In this document: in pieces, positions 7,710-14,972 of the stretch
How the letters are laid out: the number at the start of each line of letters is the position of its first letter
Position numbering within the stretch: the first letter of the stretch is position 1
From: CAZBEL01 sp964628055
Lineage (GTDB): Bacteria; Fidelibacterota; Marinisomatia; Marinisomatales; TCS56
Assembly: GCA_964628055.1 (NCBI GenBank)
Contig: CAZVNL010000035.1
Location: 1-23,412 of the forward strand
Direction: 5' to 3'
Length of the DNA: 23,412 bases
The notes under the pieces: model-generated
What the model saw: only the letters and a program-made list of their open reading frames with translations
Told to the model about the DNA's origin: nothing
Databases searched by the model: none
Made by a program: the position numbers and the translations under genes

Positions 7710-8741
7710 TTAATCCGTATCAGGGTAAAGAATGATTTTACCCATCTGCCGTTTGGCTTCTAAATACTGATGCGCCTCCCGGACCCGGGACATGGGAAAG
7801 GAACGGTCAATGATTGGTTTGATGATTCCTTTTCCCACGAGGTCAATCATGCTATCCAGGGCGGCCACGTTCCCCATAGTGGAGCCTAGAATGGACTGTT
7901 GTTTGTAGAATAAATGTCGCAGGTTGAAAGTTACATCAGCGCCGGTAGTGGCCCCACAGGTTACGACGCGGCCTCCTTTCCCCAGGCAACGCAGGCTGGT
8001 CTGCCAGGTAGCGGCGCCCACATGTTCAAAAACGACCTGCACTCCGCGGCCCGCGGTTATTTCCCGGACAGCGGTGCGAATATCGTCCGTATAATGATTC
8101 AAAACATGTTCCGCACCCAAACGTTTCATTAAGTCTAACTTTTCTGGTGTTCCGCCAGTGGCAATCACGGTACAGGATTTCCACTTCCCGATTTGTATGG
8201 CCATGGTACCGATACCCGAGGTGCCTCCCCACACCAGCAACGCTTCTCCCGGCTGGAGATTGGCCCGGTCTACTAACATGGTGTAAGCCGTTTGAGCCAC
8301 CAAGGGAAAAGCGGCCGCTTCTTCGAAGGACAAGCCGTACGGTTTTGGACGCAGGTTCCGCTCCTCCACCACCAAAAATTGGGCCTGAGTTCCATCCTGG
8401 GTCTCACCCAAGATGCCGAAGTTGTAACAATAATTTTCTAACCCCTGCCGACAAAAGGAACAAAGACCGCAGTAGGTAAGGGGCTGAATAAAAACTTCAT
8501 CTCCCACTGAAAAACGAGTTACCTGTGAACCTACCTCGGTAACGACTCCCGCGCCGTCGCTCCCCAGTATGATCGGTAAGGGAACCTTGGGAATCCCCCC
8601 GCGCACCCACAGGTCTAAGTGATTCATGGCGGCGGCCTTTATTTGGACCAACACTTGTGTTTCCCCGGGAACGGGCTGCGGGCACGCTTCCCATTTAAGA
8701 ACCTCTAAACCACCATGCTTATGGATGCGAACACCTTGCAT
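7710..8741 (-). CDS. Zinc-binding medium-chain dehydrogenase/reductase (alcohol dehydrogenase/quinone oxidoreductase-like)
   Basis: A 343-residue MDR-superfamily NAD(P)H-dependent oxidoreductase. The GroES-like N-terminal domain carries NHLDLWVRGG (40-49) and ILGSDGAGVV (58-67). The structural zinc lobe is complete: Cys91, Cys94, Cys97 and Cys105. The Rossmann domain has WGGTSGIGTMAIQIGK at 171-186. The usual catalytic-zinc ligands are altered: the first Cys position is Asn40 and the 'GHE' segment reads GSD, so it probably keeps only structural zinc, as some quinone-oxidoreductase-like members do. The substrate cannot be told. Its ATG overlaps the DoxX stop by one base (TAATG), and the ferredoxin follows 3 bases later. 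Confidence 0.88.
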   Translation of the reverse strand: MQGVRIHKHGGLEVLKWEACPQPVPGETQVLVQIKAAAMNHLDLWVRGGIPKVPLPIILGSDGAGVVTEVGSQVTRFSVGDEVFIQPLTYCGLCSFCRQGLENYCYNFGILGETQDGTQAQFLVVEERNLRPKPYGLSFEEAAAFPLVAQTAYTMLVDRANLQPGEALLVWGGTSGIGTMAIQIGKWKSCTVIATGGTPEKLDLMKRLGAEHVLNHYTDDIRTAVREITAGRGVQVVFEHVGAATWQTSLRCLGKGGRVVTCGATTGADVTFNLRHLFYKQQSILGSTMGNVAALDSMIDLVGKGIIKPIIDRSFPMSRVREAHQYLEAKRQMGKIILYPDTD

Positions 8742-9178
8742 TAATCACTCTCCTGAAGAAAACTAAATTTTTCTCGAAGCCAAGGCGTCATAACGTTGTC
8801 TAATGACCATCGTCCGCTTCCCTGGAGTAGGAGGACTAAACTCCCAACCCAGATTACTAGCGGGAATTCCATCCCTTTCAACCCTTCTGATAAGTGTACC
8901 GTAAAAATCGCCAGGGTCATGATTACGATCCATCCCAAAGCCACCAGGCGGGTAAACAGTCCGGGGATCATCAAGAGCGGTCCCAGGGCTTCAACGGCGA
9001 TCAGCAGCACAGCCATGAGCGAAGACAAGGGGTACCCTTTTTGGTCCAACCACTGGGCGCTTTCGGTGAGACCACGTTCCCATTTCCTCCAGCCGTGGGG
9101 GAGAAAAACAACCGCCAAAACGAGGCGCAGAAGCAACAAGGAAACATCGTTCCAGAAGGGTTGGGAAAACCGCCTCAT
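8741..9178 (-). CDS. DoxX family membrane protein
   Basis: A 145-residue inner-membrane protein with four predicted transmembrane helices (about 12-30, 52-73, 78-98, 105-123). The N-terminal pattern LLLLRLVLAVVFLPHGWRKWERG is typical of DoxX/SURF4-like proteins, as is a second helix followed by LLMIPGLFTRLVALGWIVIM. Family members are linked to quinone or thiosulfate redox chemistry and oxidative stress in some bacteria; the role here is unknown. The ATG overlaps the stop of the preceding small gene (ATGA), and its own stop overlaps the next start, so all are translated from one message. Confidence 0.88.
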   Translation of the reverse strand: MRRFSQPFWNDVSLLLLRLVLAVVFLPHGWRKWERGLTESAQWLDQKGYPLSSLMAVLLIAVEALGPLLMIPGLFTRLVALGWIVIMTLAIFTVHLSEGLKGMEFPLVIWVGSLVLLLQGSGRWSLDNVMTPWLREKFSFLQESD

Positions 9179-9354
9179 GAAGACTCATCAATATCTTCAA
9201 AGTCCGCATCCTGGATATCATATTTCTGGGCTAATTCATCTCCTGTCTCAGACGGCTTGGATGAGGATTTCAGGGTGTAAGATTGAGGTAGCACCGAGCG
9301 CACCACCCGATAGACCAAGTAAGCCAAAACACCGAGAATAAGCAAACGGATCAT
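9175..9354 (-). CDS. Small single-pass membrane protein (59 residues), translationally coupled
   Basis: A short reading frame bridging the deoxynucleoside kinase and doxX. It starts with ATG overlapping the kinase stop (ATGA at 9351-9354) and ends in a TGA overlapping the doxX ATG (9175-9178), leaving no unused base on either side. The product starts MIRLLILGVLAYLVYRVVRS, one membrane helix, followed by a soluble acidic tail ending in DADFEDIDESS. I recognise no named family, though small proteins of this shape (one helix, then a basic patch, then a charged tail) occur in FCB and deltaproteobacterial genomes. The double overlap is strong evidence that it is a real gene. Function unknown. Confidence 0.75.
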   Translation of the reverse strand: MIRLLILGVLAYLVYRVVRSVLPQSYTLKSSSKPSETGDELAQKYDIQDADFEDIDESS

Positions 9355-9998
9355 GGGGATGAATGGGTATCAGGATTATAGAACTTCGTACCCGTTACTG
9401 GTTGGCGGATGTAGGTAATTATATCTTCCAAGTCGTCGGGATTATTGACGAAATCGATGTGGTTGGTGTTAATAATTACCAGAGGTGAGTTCTGGTAACG
9501 GAAAAAATATTCCGAATAAATCTCATTCAAGGCGTCGAGGTATTCGTAGGAGATGTGGGTTTCATAATCGCGTCCCCGGCGAGCAATATTGTTAAGTAAG
9601 CTATTAGTATCAGCTTGGAGATAAATGACCAAGTCGGGATTGATGACATTCTTTTCTAAGAGGTTGGCCACCGTATCGTAGAGGGCCATCTCACGTTCGT
9701 TGAGGTTGAGGGAAGCAAACAGACGGTCTTTCACAAACATGTAATCAGAGATCACCAGGTTGTGAAACAAGTCTACCTGGCGGAGTTCCTGTTGTTGCTG
9801 GTAGCGACGGAGCAGGAAGTAAAGCTGAGTCTGGAAAGCGTACCGTGCGGGGTCTTCATAAAAATCTTTCAGAAAAGGGTTATCCTGAAATTCTTCCAGG
9901 ATCAGGCGTGCTTTCAACCGGTCGGTTAGGAGTCGACTGAGGCTGGTTTTACCCACCCCGATGGGACCTTCAATAGCAATATAGTAGAGGTTTCTCAT
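9351..9998 (-). CDS. Deoxynucleoside kinase (deoxyadenosine/deoxyguanosine kinase type)
   Basis: A 215-residue kinase of the dNK/dGK-dAK family, which phosphorylates deoxyribonucleosides for salvage of dNTPs. Visible: P-loop GPIGVGKTS at 11-19, catalytic acidic EEF at 35-37, the DR-containing FVKDRLFA segment at 88-95, and the LID-type arginines ARRGRDYE at 139-146. I chose the ATG at 9998 because it directly precedes YYIAIEGPIGVGKT and overlaps the folK stop (ATGA). An extended form from 10079 would lie inside folK. Substrate preference cannot be told from sequence alone. Confidence 0.93.
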   Translation of the reverse strand: MRNLYYIAIEGPIGVGKTSLSRLLTDRLKARLILEEFQDNPFLKDFYEDPARYAFQTQLYFLLRRYQQQQELRQVDLFHNLVISDYMFVKDRLFASLNLNEREMALYDTVANLLEKNVINPDLVIYLQADTNSLLNNIARRGRDYETHISYEYLDALNEIYSEYFFRYQNSPLVIINTNHIDFVNNPDDLEDIITYIRQPVTGTKFYNPDTHSSP

Positions 9999-10501
9999 GC
10001 ATTCTTTTCCAAACGATGTTTTCGTACCTGGGACGTATCCGGGCAAAGAGATAACAACGTCCGTACCGGCTGGTTCCACACTGGAATGATTAAATCGGGA
10101 TTCAACTCATTCAGCGGAACCAGCACAAATCGCCGGTTGACCAGATCATCGTGGGGTATGGTAAGCTTCTCAGTTTCCATGATTGTCGTTCCAAAACACA
10201 GGATATCAATATCGATTGTTCGGGGCTTGTTCTTCTCGCGGGAAGGGGGCCGCCCCAACAATTGCTCCACATGGTGAATAGCATTTAACAATTGGAACGG
10301 GGTAAACTCCGTTTGAAGGGCAACCACGGTGTTTAAGAAGGGAGGTTGGTCCGTGTTGTACAGGGGTTCTGATTCATAAAAGGAGGCACTCTGAATATGG
10401 TGAATTTCATGAAAAGTATTCAGAGCGGTAATGGCGCTGGCTAAGTTGGCTTCCCGGTCTCCAAGGTTGGAACCTAACGACAAATATACCTGTTCAGACA
10501 T
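9995..10501 (-). CDS. folK: 2-amino-4-hydroxy-6-hydroxymethyldihydropteridine pyrophosphokinase
   Basis: A 168-residue HPPK, which transfers pyrophosphate from ATP to 6-hydroxymethyl-7,8-dihydropterin in folate synthesis. Signatures: N-terminal VYLSLGSNLGDR (5-16), SxxYESEPL (40-47), QPPFLN (52-57), and the Mg-ATP-binding NKPRTIDIDILCFG (91-104) followed by IPHDDLVNRRFVLVPL. I chose the ATG at 10501, giving MSEQVYLSLGSN; it overlaps the folB stop by 8 bases. A longer form from 10537 adds residues not found in the family. Its stop overlaps the kinase start. Confidence 0.95.
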   Translation of the reverse strand: MSEQVYLSLGSNLGDREANLASAITALNTFHEIHHIQSASFYESEPLYNTDQPPFLNTVVALQTEFTPFQLLNAIHHVEQLLGRPPSREKNKPRTIDIDILCFGTTIMETEKLTIPHDDLVNRRFVLVPLNELNPDLIIPVWNQPVRTLLSLCPDTSQVRKHRLEKNA

Positions 10502-10862
10502 AGTCTGAGGGGCGTCGTTCAATCTCCACTTCCACACTGTCTAAGACACCCCGAATGGGAGCATTGGGTTTGCGCACCCGAATACCGATCTGCTCGACAT
10601 CAAAATTAGTGAGGATCGTTCGTGCAATGTGTTCAGCCAAAGCCTCTAAGAGGTAAAACTTTTGGCCCTGGATACAAGTGTAAATGGTCTGGTAAACGGC
10701 CTCGTAATCCAGTGTATCTTCTAATTTATCCGAAAGACCAGCTTGTTTTAAGGGTTTTTTAAGTTCCAGATCAACTTCGAACTTCCCCCCCAATTCCTTT
10801 TCCGAATCACTGACGCCATGATAGCCGTAAAAGAGCATGTTTTTCAGTCTAATAATACCCAT
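10494..10862 (-). CDS. folB: Dihydroneopterin aldolase
   Basis: A 122-residue FolB, which converts 7,8-dihydroneopterin to 6-hydroxymethyl-7,8-dihydropterin and glycolaldehyde, feeding FolK encoded next. The family residues are visible: FYGYHGV followed by Glu21, Tyr53 in LDYEAVY, Glu73 in LLEALAEHIA, and the catalytic Lys98 in VRKPNAPI. It is the first gene of the overlapping chain folB-folK-kinase-small ORF-doxX-dehydrogenase-ferredoxin, and lies downstream of the groEL terminator, so a separate promoter is expected in 10863-10918. Confidence 0.95.
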   Translation of the reverse strand: MGIIRLKNMLFYGYHGVSDSEKELGGKFEVDLELKKPLKQAGLSDKLEDTLDYEAVYQTIYTCIQGQKFYLLEALAEHIARTILTNFDVEQIGIRVRKPNAPIRGVLDSVEVEIERRPSDYV

Positions 10863-10871
10863 GAGAAGATG

Positions 10872-10901
10872 AATTTACCTTGACTATTGAAGGGGAGTCA
10901 A
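10872..10901 (-). promoter_or_regulatory. Candidate promoter for the folB operon
   Basis: On the minus strand TTGACT (10901-10896) and TAAATT (10877-10872) are spaced by 18 bases, just after the groEL terminator. The -10 match is weak (4/6), and it would place transcription start almost at the folB ATG, giving a near-leaderless message; no Shine-Dalgarno sequence is seen before folB. Low confidence. Confidence 0.3.
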
Positions 10902-10918
10902 GTTCAGGGTCGGAAAAG

Positions 10919-10950
10919 AAAAGCCCCTCCTGCGATTAGGAAGGGCTTTT
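10919..10950 (-). terminator. Rho-independent terminator after groEL
   Basis: AAAAGCCCCTCC (10919-10930) and GGAAGGGCTTTT (10939-10950) pair as a 12-bp stem with one mismatch around an 8-base loop. Read on the minus strand, the hairpin is followed by a T-rich stretch (CTTTTCTTTTCC). It lies 24 bases past the groEL stop and separates groESL from the folB operon. Confidence 0.8.
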
Positions 10951-10973
10951 CCGCATACACTATGATGGGCGGA

Positions 10974-12593
10974 TTAATACATACCACCACCTTCAGGCAT
11001 TGGAGGTGTGGGTGGTTCTTTTTCCGGTATCTCCGTCACCGCCGTTTCCGTGGTGAGGAGTAGACCGGCAATGGACGCAGCATTCTCAATGGCCACGCGG
11101 GTGACTTTGGTGGGGTCGATAATCCCGGCTGACATGAGATTGGTATATTCCTCATTGCGGGCATCGAATCCATAGTCGCCCTTGCCTTCCTTCACCTTCT
11201 GAACGACGATGGAAGGTTCCACACCGGCGTTGGCAGCAATTTGCCGAAGAGGCTCTTCAAGGGCCCGGCGGATGATATTCACACCGACCATCTGGTTTTC
11301 GCTCACCTTAACATCATCAAGGGTTTCAATCGCACGCAACAGGGCTACACCACCCCCAGGAACGATACCTTCTTCCACCGCCGCTCGGGTAGCATGTAAC
11401 GCGTCTTCCACGCGGGCTTTCTTTTCCTTCATTTCCACTTCAGTGGGGGCCCCGGCGTATAACACGGCAACGCCACCGGAGAGCTTCGCCAGACGCTCCT
11501 GGAGTTTCTCCCGATCATAATCCGAGGTAGTCTTTTCGATCTGTACCTTGATTTCATTGATTCGGGCTTTGATCATATCCTTTTCACCCTTACCGCCGAC
11601 AATGGTGGTGTTGTCCTTATCGCTCACCACGCGGTTACAGGTTCCCAAGTAATCCAGGGTAGCGTTCTCCAACTTGAAACCCTGTTCCTCCGAGATTACG
11701 GTCCCACCGGTGAGGATGGCAATGTCTTGCAACATGGCCTTGCGACGATCGCCAAATCCAGGTGCCTTCACGGCAAGAACCTTGAAGGTCCCCCGGAGCT
11801 TATTCACCACCAGGGTTGCCAAGGCTTCACCTTCCACATCTTCGGCGATGATCAGTACGGACTTCCCAGTCTGGACGACCTTTTCTAAAATGGGCAGCAA
11901 GTCCTTCATGTTACTGATCTTTTTATCGTGGATGAGGATGTAAGGCTCTTCCAATTCCGCTTCCATATTGTCAGAATTGGTCACAAAATAGGGGGACAGA
12001 TAGCCCCGGTCAAACTGCATCCCTTCCACGAAATCCAGGTAGGTTTCCGCCGTTTTACTCTCCTCCACGGTGATGACGCCGTCTTTACCCACTTTTTCCA
12101 TGGCCTCGGCGATTTTCTCCCCGATCTCGGAATCACCGTTAGCGGAGATAGTGGCCACCTGAGCAATTTGCGTGGTGTCGGGCAAATCCTTGCTCTGAGT
12201 TTTCAAATGCTCCACCACGGCATTGGTGGCAGCATCAATGCCCCGTTTGATGGACATGGGGTTGGCCCCCGCAGCCACATTTTTAATTCCTTCAGCAATG
12301 ATCGACTGGGCCAATACGGTAGCGGTAGTGGTTCCGTCTCCCGCCACGTCGGAAGTTTTGGAGGCCACTTCCTTTACCATCTGGGCGCCCACATTCTCCA
12401 ACTTCTCCTCCAATTCCACTTCCTTAGCCACGGTTACCCCGTCCTTGGTGACGGTAGGGGAACCGAATTTCTTTTCAATTACCACATTCCGTCCCCGGGG
12501 TCCCAGGGTGACCTTCACCGCGTTGGCCAGTTGGTCGACACCGGACTTTAAGGCCGTCCGTGCTTCAGCATCAAAGGCAATACTTTTAGCCAT
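10974..12593 (-). CDS. groEL: Chaperonin GroEL (60 kDa)
   Basis: A 539-residue group I chaperonin that assembles as a double heptameric ring and folds client proteins with GroES, using ATP. Visible: KVTLGPRGRNVVIEKKFGSPTVTKDG near the N-terminus, the nucleotide-binding GDGTTTATVLAQ at 85-96, the apical-domain LIIAEDVEGEALATLVVNK segment, and VEEGIVPGGGVALLRA near residue 410. The C-terminus is PMPEGGGMY, a shortened Gly-Met tail. It lies 14 bases after groES, within one transcription unit under the CIRCE operator. Confidence 0.98.
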   Translation of the reverse strand: MAKSIAFDAEARTALKSGVDQLANAVKVTLGPRGRNVVIEKKFGSPTVTKDGVTVAKEVELEEKLENVGAQMVKEVASKTSDVAGDGTTTATVLAQSIIAEGIKNVAAGANPMSIKRGIDAATNAVVEHLKTQSKDLPDTTQIAQVATISANGDSEIGEKIAEAMEKVGKDGVITVEESKTAETYLDFVEGMQFDRGYLSPYFVTNSDNMEAELEEPYILIHDKKISNMKDLLPILEKVVQTGKSVLIIAEDVEGEALATLVVNKLRGTFKVLAVKAPGFGDRRKAMLQDIAILTGGTVISEEQGFKLENATLDYLGTCNRVVSDKDNTTIVGGKGEKDMIKARINEIKVQIEKTTSDYDREKLQERLAKLSGGVAVLYAGAPTEVEMKEKKARVEDALHATRAAVEEGIVPGGGVALLRAIETLDDVKVSENQMVGVNIIRRALEEPLRQIAANAGVEPSIVVQKVKEGKGDYGFDARNEEYTNLMSAGIIDPTKVTRVAIENAASIAGLLLTTETAVTEIPEKEPPTPPMPEGGGMY

Positions 12594-12607
12594 CGGTCAA
12601 ATCCTCC

Positions 12608-12898
12608 TTATAGTATGGCGAGAATGTCACTCTCGCGCATGATTAAGTAATCGGTTCCTTCAAACTGGATCTCGGTTCCGGAATATTTTCCGTACAGGAT
12701 CTTATCACCCTCCTTAACCGTCATTTTTACCACGGTTCCCGAATCGGATACCTTCCCCGGACCAACGGCTACTACCGTCCCCTGTTGGGGTTTCTCTTTG
12801 GCCGTGTCAGGAAGGATAATACCCCCCCTGGATACTTCTTCAGCCGGGGCAGGTTCAACTACAACTCGGTCTGCTAAAGGCTTGATTTTCAAACTCAT
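12608..12898 (-). CDS. groES: Co-chaperonin GroES (10 kDa)
   Basis: A 96-residue GroES that caps the GroEL ring. It has the full family pattern: KIKPLADRVVVEPAPAEEV, the mobile loop SRGGIILPDTAKEKPQQG, GTVVAVGPG and GDKILYGKYSGTEI, ending with DYLIMRESDILAIL. It is the first gene of the groESL operon, with about 110 bases of leader between its ATG and the CIRCE element. Confidence 0.98.
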   Translation of the reverse strand: MSLKIKPLADRVVVEPAPAEEVSRGGIILPDTAKEKPQQGTVVAVGPGKVSDSGTVVKMTVKEGDKILYGKYSGTEIQFEGTDYLIMRESDILAIL

Positions 12899-13011
12899 TG
12901 TCTGTCTCCCGATTGTTTGAATGCGTTAAACTAGTAAACCTATTCACTCCACTTTTACTGCAAATGCAGCGGCGAATTTATTGCGGATAATTTCTATAGT
13001 TCAATACTTTT

Positions 13012-13038
13012 TTAGCACTCTTATTGGTTGAGTGCTAA
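13012..13038. promoter_or_regulatory. CIRCE operator (HrcA-binding site) upstream of groESL
   Basis: TTAGCACTC-N9-GAGTGCTAA occurs with both arms and the 9-base spacer matching the CIRCE consensus exactly. CIRCE is the binding site of the heat-shock repressor HrcA, so groESL is inferred to be HrcA-controlled. hrcA itself is not in the window. Confidence 0.95.
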
Positions 13039-13042
13039 AACT

Positions 13043-13049
13043 ATTTATA
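13043..13049 (-). promoter_or_regulatory. Possible -10 element of the groESL promoter
   Basis: On the minus strand TATAAAT lies just upstream of the CIRCE arm, which would put transcription start inside CIRCE, a usual arrangement. No good -35 hexamer is visible at the right distance, so the assignment is tentative. Confidence 0.35.
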
Positions 13050-13076
13050 CGGTAGAGAACTGGCTGGAGCGATATT

Positions 13077-13094
13077 AAAAAGGGCTAAATGCCC
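13077..13094 (-). terminator. Possible short terminator at the end of dut
   Basis: Read on the minus strand, GGGC-ATTTA-GCCC is followed by TTTTTAATA. The four-pair GC stem includes the dut stop codon. It would separate the dut operon from groESL, but the stem is short. Confidence 0.4.
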
Positions 13095-13522
13095 GTACTC
13101 CCAAAGCCGCCCTTCCCACGTTCTGTCGGGGACAAAGTTTTCACCAGTTGCAGGTGTATGGGTGAACCGTCTAAAGCGATGATCTGGAACAGTCGTTGGC
13201 CACATACTACTTGGTAGGATTCGGTCTTGATATTGTCCACAGCCGCGATGAGCTCTCCCCGGTAACCCCCATCGATCAGGCCAATGGAATTGGCCATGCG
13301 TAAGGGTGTTTTGGAAATGCTGGAGCGGGGCAGGAGTAAATAGGGGCGGTTTCCTTCACTTTCACAAGCCACTTGCAGGTGGATGAAAGCTGTTTCTCCT
13401 GCAAGAATTGTCTGGTTCCGGGGAATGAATAAATCCAGTCCGGCATCTCCATCGTGGAAATGTCCGTGTTTAGCGTAGAGATCCCACAGTGCGAGGGTGA
13501 AGGGCTTCAGGAATAACTTCAC
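13085..13522 (-). CDS. dut: dUTP diphosphatase (dUTPase)
   Basis: A 145-residue trimeric dUTPase, which hydrolyses dUTP to dUMP and pyrophosphate, keeping uracil out of DNA and supplying dTMP synthesis. All five motifs are visible: DAGLDL (26-31), PRSS (65-68), NSIGLIDGGYRGEL with catalytic Asp84 (78-91), GQRLFQ (108-113) and the C-terminal P-loop-like RGKGGFGSTG (135-144). I chose the GTG at 13522, which overlaps the DUF423 stop as GTGA and gives the normal family length. The ATG at 13612 would add about 30 residues encoded inside the neighbouring gene. There is no good Shine-Dalgarno sequence, fitting translational coupling. Confidence 0.93.
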   Translation of the reverse strand: MKLFLKPFTLALWDLYAKHGHFHDGDAGLDLFIPRNQTILAGETAFIHLQVACESEGNRPYLLLPRSSISKTPLRMANSIGLIDGGYRGELIAAVDNIKTESYQVVCGQRLFQIIALDGSPIHLQLVKTLSPTERGKGGFGSTGI

Positions 13523-13893
13523 CGGGGAAGGTGTTTCCAGACATTGAAGGCTAAGAGCAGCCAGCCGGCCACCATAGCCAATCCACCGAAAGGCGTAATA
13601 GCCCCTAACCATTTAAAGTCAGTTAATACTAAAAGGTATAGGCTACCAGAAAAAATCAGGGTACCCACCAAAATAAGCGTGGCCGGGAGCTGGATTACGC
13701 CTGGCGATACTTGAAATCCCAAGATCCCGATGAGGATTAGTCCCAAACCATGAATCAAATGGTAACTCACAGCGGTCTGATAAACAGACCATTGATCGAC
13801 GGTAAGGCGCGACTGGAGCGTGTGGGACCCAAAAGCCCCCAAGACGATGGCCAGAGCTAACAGGAGTGCGCCCCAGACAAGCCAGACTTTCAT
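13519..13893 (-). CDS. DUF423 family small membrane protein
   Basis: A 124-residue protein with four hydrophobic segments matching the DUF423/YgdD family: N-terminal GALLLALAIVLGAFGSHTL, then YQTAVSYHLIHGLGLI, a central LILVGTLIFSGSLYLLVL helix, and ITPFGGLAMVAGWLLLAF near the C-terminus. It should be an inner-membrane protein; no biochemical function is established for the family. The ATG overlaps the mscS stop (ATGA), and its stop overlaps the dut GTG, forming a coupled mscS-DUF423-dut chain. Confidence 0.92.
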   Translation of the reverse strand: MKVWLVWGALLLALAIVLGAFGSHTLQSRLTVDQWSVYQTAVSYHLIHGLGLILIGILGFQVSPGVIQLPATLILVGTLIFSGSLYLLVLTDFKWLGAITPFGGLAMVAGWLLLAFNVWKHLPR

Positions 13894-14933
13894 GAAGCGG
13901 AATCTTTATGGACCACCGTACGGATGGGAAAGGGAATTTCAATTCCCTCTTGCTGGTATCGGTCATGAAGCTGTTTTACAAAAGCGTGTACCAGGGAATG
14001 GTGGTCGCCATATTTTAAGACCTGAAAATAAACCACCAGATTAATGCTGCTCTCCCCAAACTCCTTAAACCGCACAATGGGTTCAAAATCCTTTTTGGCT
14101 CCTTCGATATCCTGGACAACCGAGTTGGCAACTTCCTGGGTAACGCGTTCCACATGTTGCAGGTCGCTATCATAGGCGACACCCACGGATAACTTCACCG
14201 AAAAAGAGGGATCGCCGGCGTCGAAATTCTTAATGATGGCGCTGGAAAGGCGCGTATTGGGAATGGTAATAACATTGTTGGCTCGTTCCAGCATGGAGGT
14301 ATTGCGCCAAGTGATATTAGTGATGTAGCCCATCTCTCCCGAATCCAGGCGAACAAAATCACCGATCTTCACCTTTTGCGAGAGGAGAATATGCAAGCCC
14401 GCAAAGAAGTCGGAAAGCGTATCCTTAAGGGCCAGGGAAACAGCCAACCCCCCCACGCCCAATGCCGTGAGTAAGGGAGTAATGGAAATGTTCATGGTCT
14501 GAAGGATAATGAGTACGCCAATCGAAATGATGATGATGCGGGTCAGGTTGACGAAAATGGCGGTAGAGGGAAAGCGGGACCCCTGGCGTTCTGACCAAAC
14601 CTCCAAGAGCCCCACGGCCACCTTGGAGATGGCCATGGTAATAGAAAAGATAAGAAGGGCTAACAGGGTAATGGATAAATAGGTGCTATAAGGAGCGGCG
14701 ATCTCAATTCCGCCGGTTGCCAGGGAAACAGCCCCTAAGAAAAACCAGAGGAGAATATATTTCTCTACGGCGGCCAAGACAACATCGTCTCCTCGCCAAC
14801 GGGTCTTATCGGTGAGTCTTTTTATCCGCGAATGGAAAAAACGACGGAAAACCCATCCCAGGAGAATTCCGATAACAATCGTTAACCCCGGGGGACCCCA
14901 ATGGCGCAAGGAGGTTAGTAGTGTTTCCTGCAT
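13890..14933 (-). CDS. MscS-family small-conductance mechanosensitive channel
   Basis: A 347-residue inner-membrane channel of the MscS family, which opens under membrane tension to release solutes during hypo-osmotic shock. Membrane segments lie at about 14-32, 55-75, 85-110 and 128-146. The pore helix and linker ITPLLTALGVGGLAVSLALKDTLSDFFAG span 151-179, with the expected Gly/Ala packing. A beta domain follows (KIGDFVRLDSGEMGYITNITWRNT, then VITIPNTRLSSAII) and an alpha-beta C-terminal domain. It starts 39 bases after the MORN-repeat gene and overlaps the DUF423 gene by 4 bases. Confidence 0.93.
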   Translation of the reverse strand: MQETLLTSLRHWGPPGLTIVIGILLGWVFRRFFHSRIKRLTDKTRWRGDDVVLAAVEKYILLWFFLGAVSLATGGIEIAAPYSTYLSITLLALLIFSITMAISKVAVGLLEVWSERQGSRFPSTAIFVNLTRIIIISIGVLIILQTMNISITPLLTALGVGGLAVSLALKDTLSDFFAGLHILLSQKVKIGDFVRLDSGEMGYITNITWRNTSMLERANNVITIPNTRLSSAIIKNFDAGDPSFSVKLSVGVAYDSDLQHVERVTQEVANSVVQDIEGAKKDFEPIVRFKEFGESSINLVVYFQVLKYGDHHSLVHAFVKQLHDRYQQEGIEIPFPIRTVVHKDSAS

Positions 14934-14972
14934 TACACGAAAAATTACGTTAAAATAGTTCTTACCTCCATG

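Noticed and set aside
11928..12551. 207-codon open frame on the plus strand opposite groEL
   Set aside because: It is antisense to a highly conserved gene, has no family resemblance (His/Gly/Leu-rich shadow composition) and no ribosome binding site. Other long frames opposite smc, folK and the aminopeptidase were dismissed for the same reason.
13522..13612. Longer dut starting at the ATG at 13612
   Set aside because: The added 30 residues are encoded inside the DUF423 gene and have no dUTPase similarity. The GTG at 13522 overlaps the upstream stop and gives the standard length.
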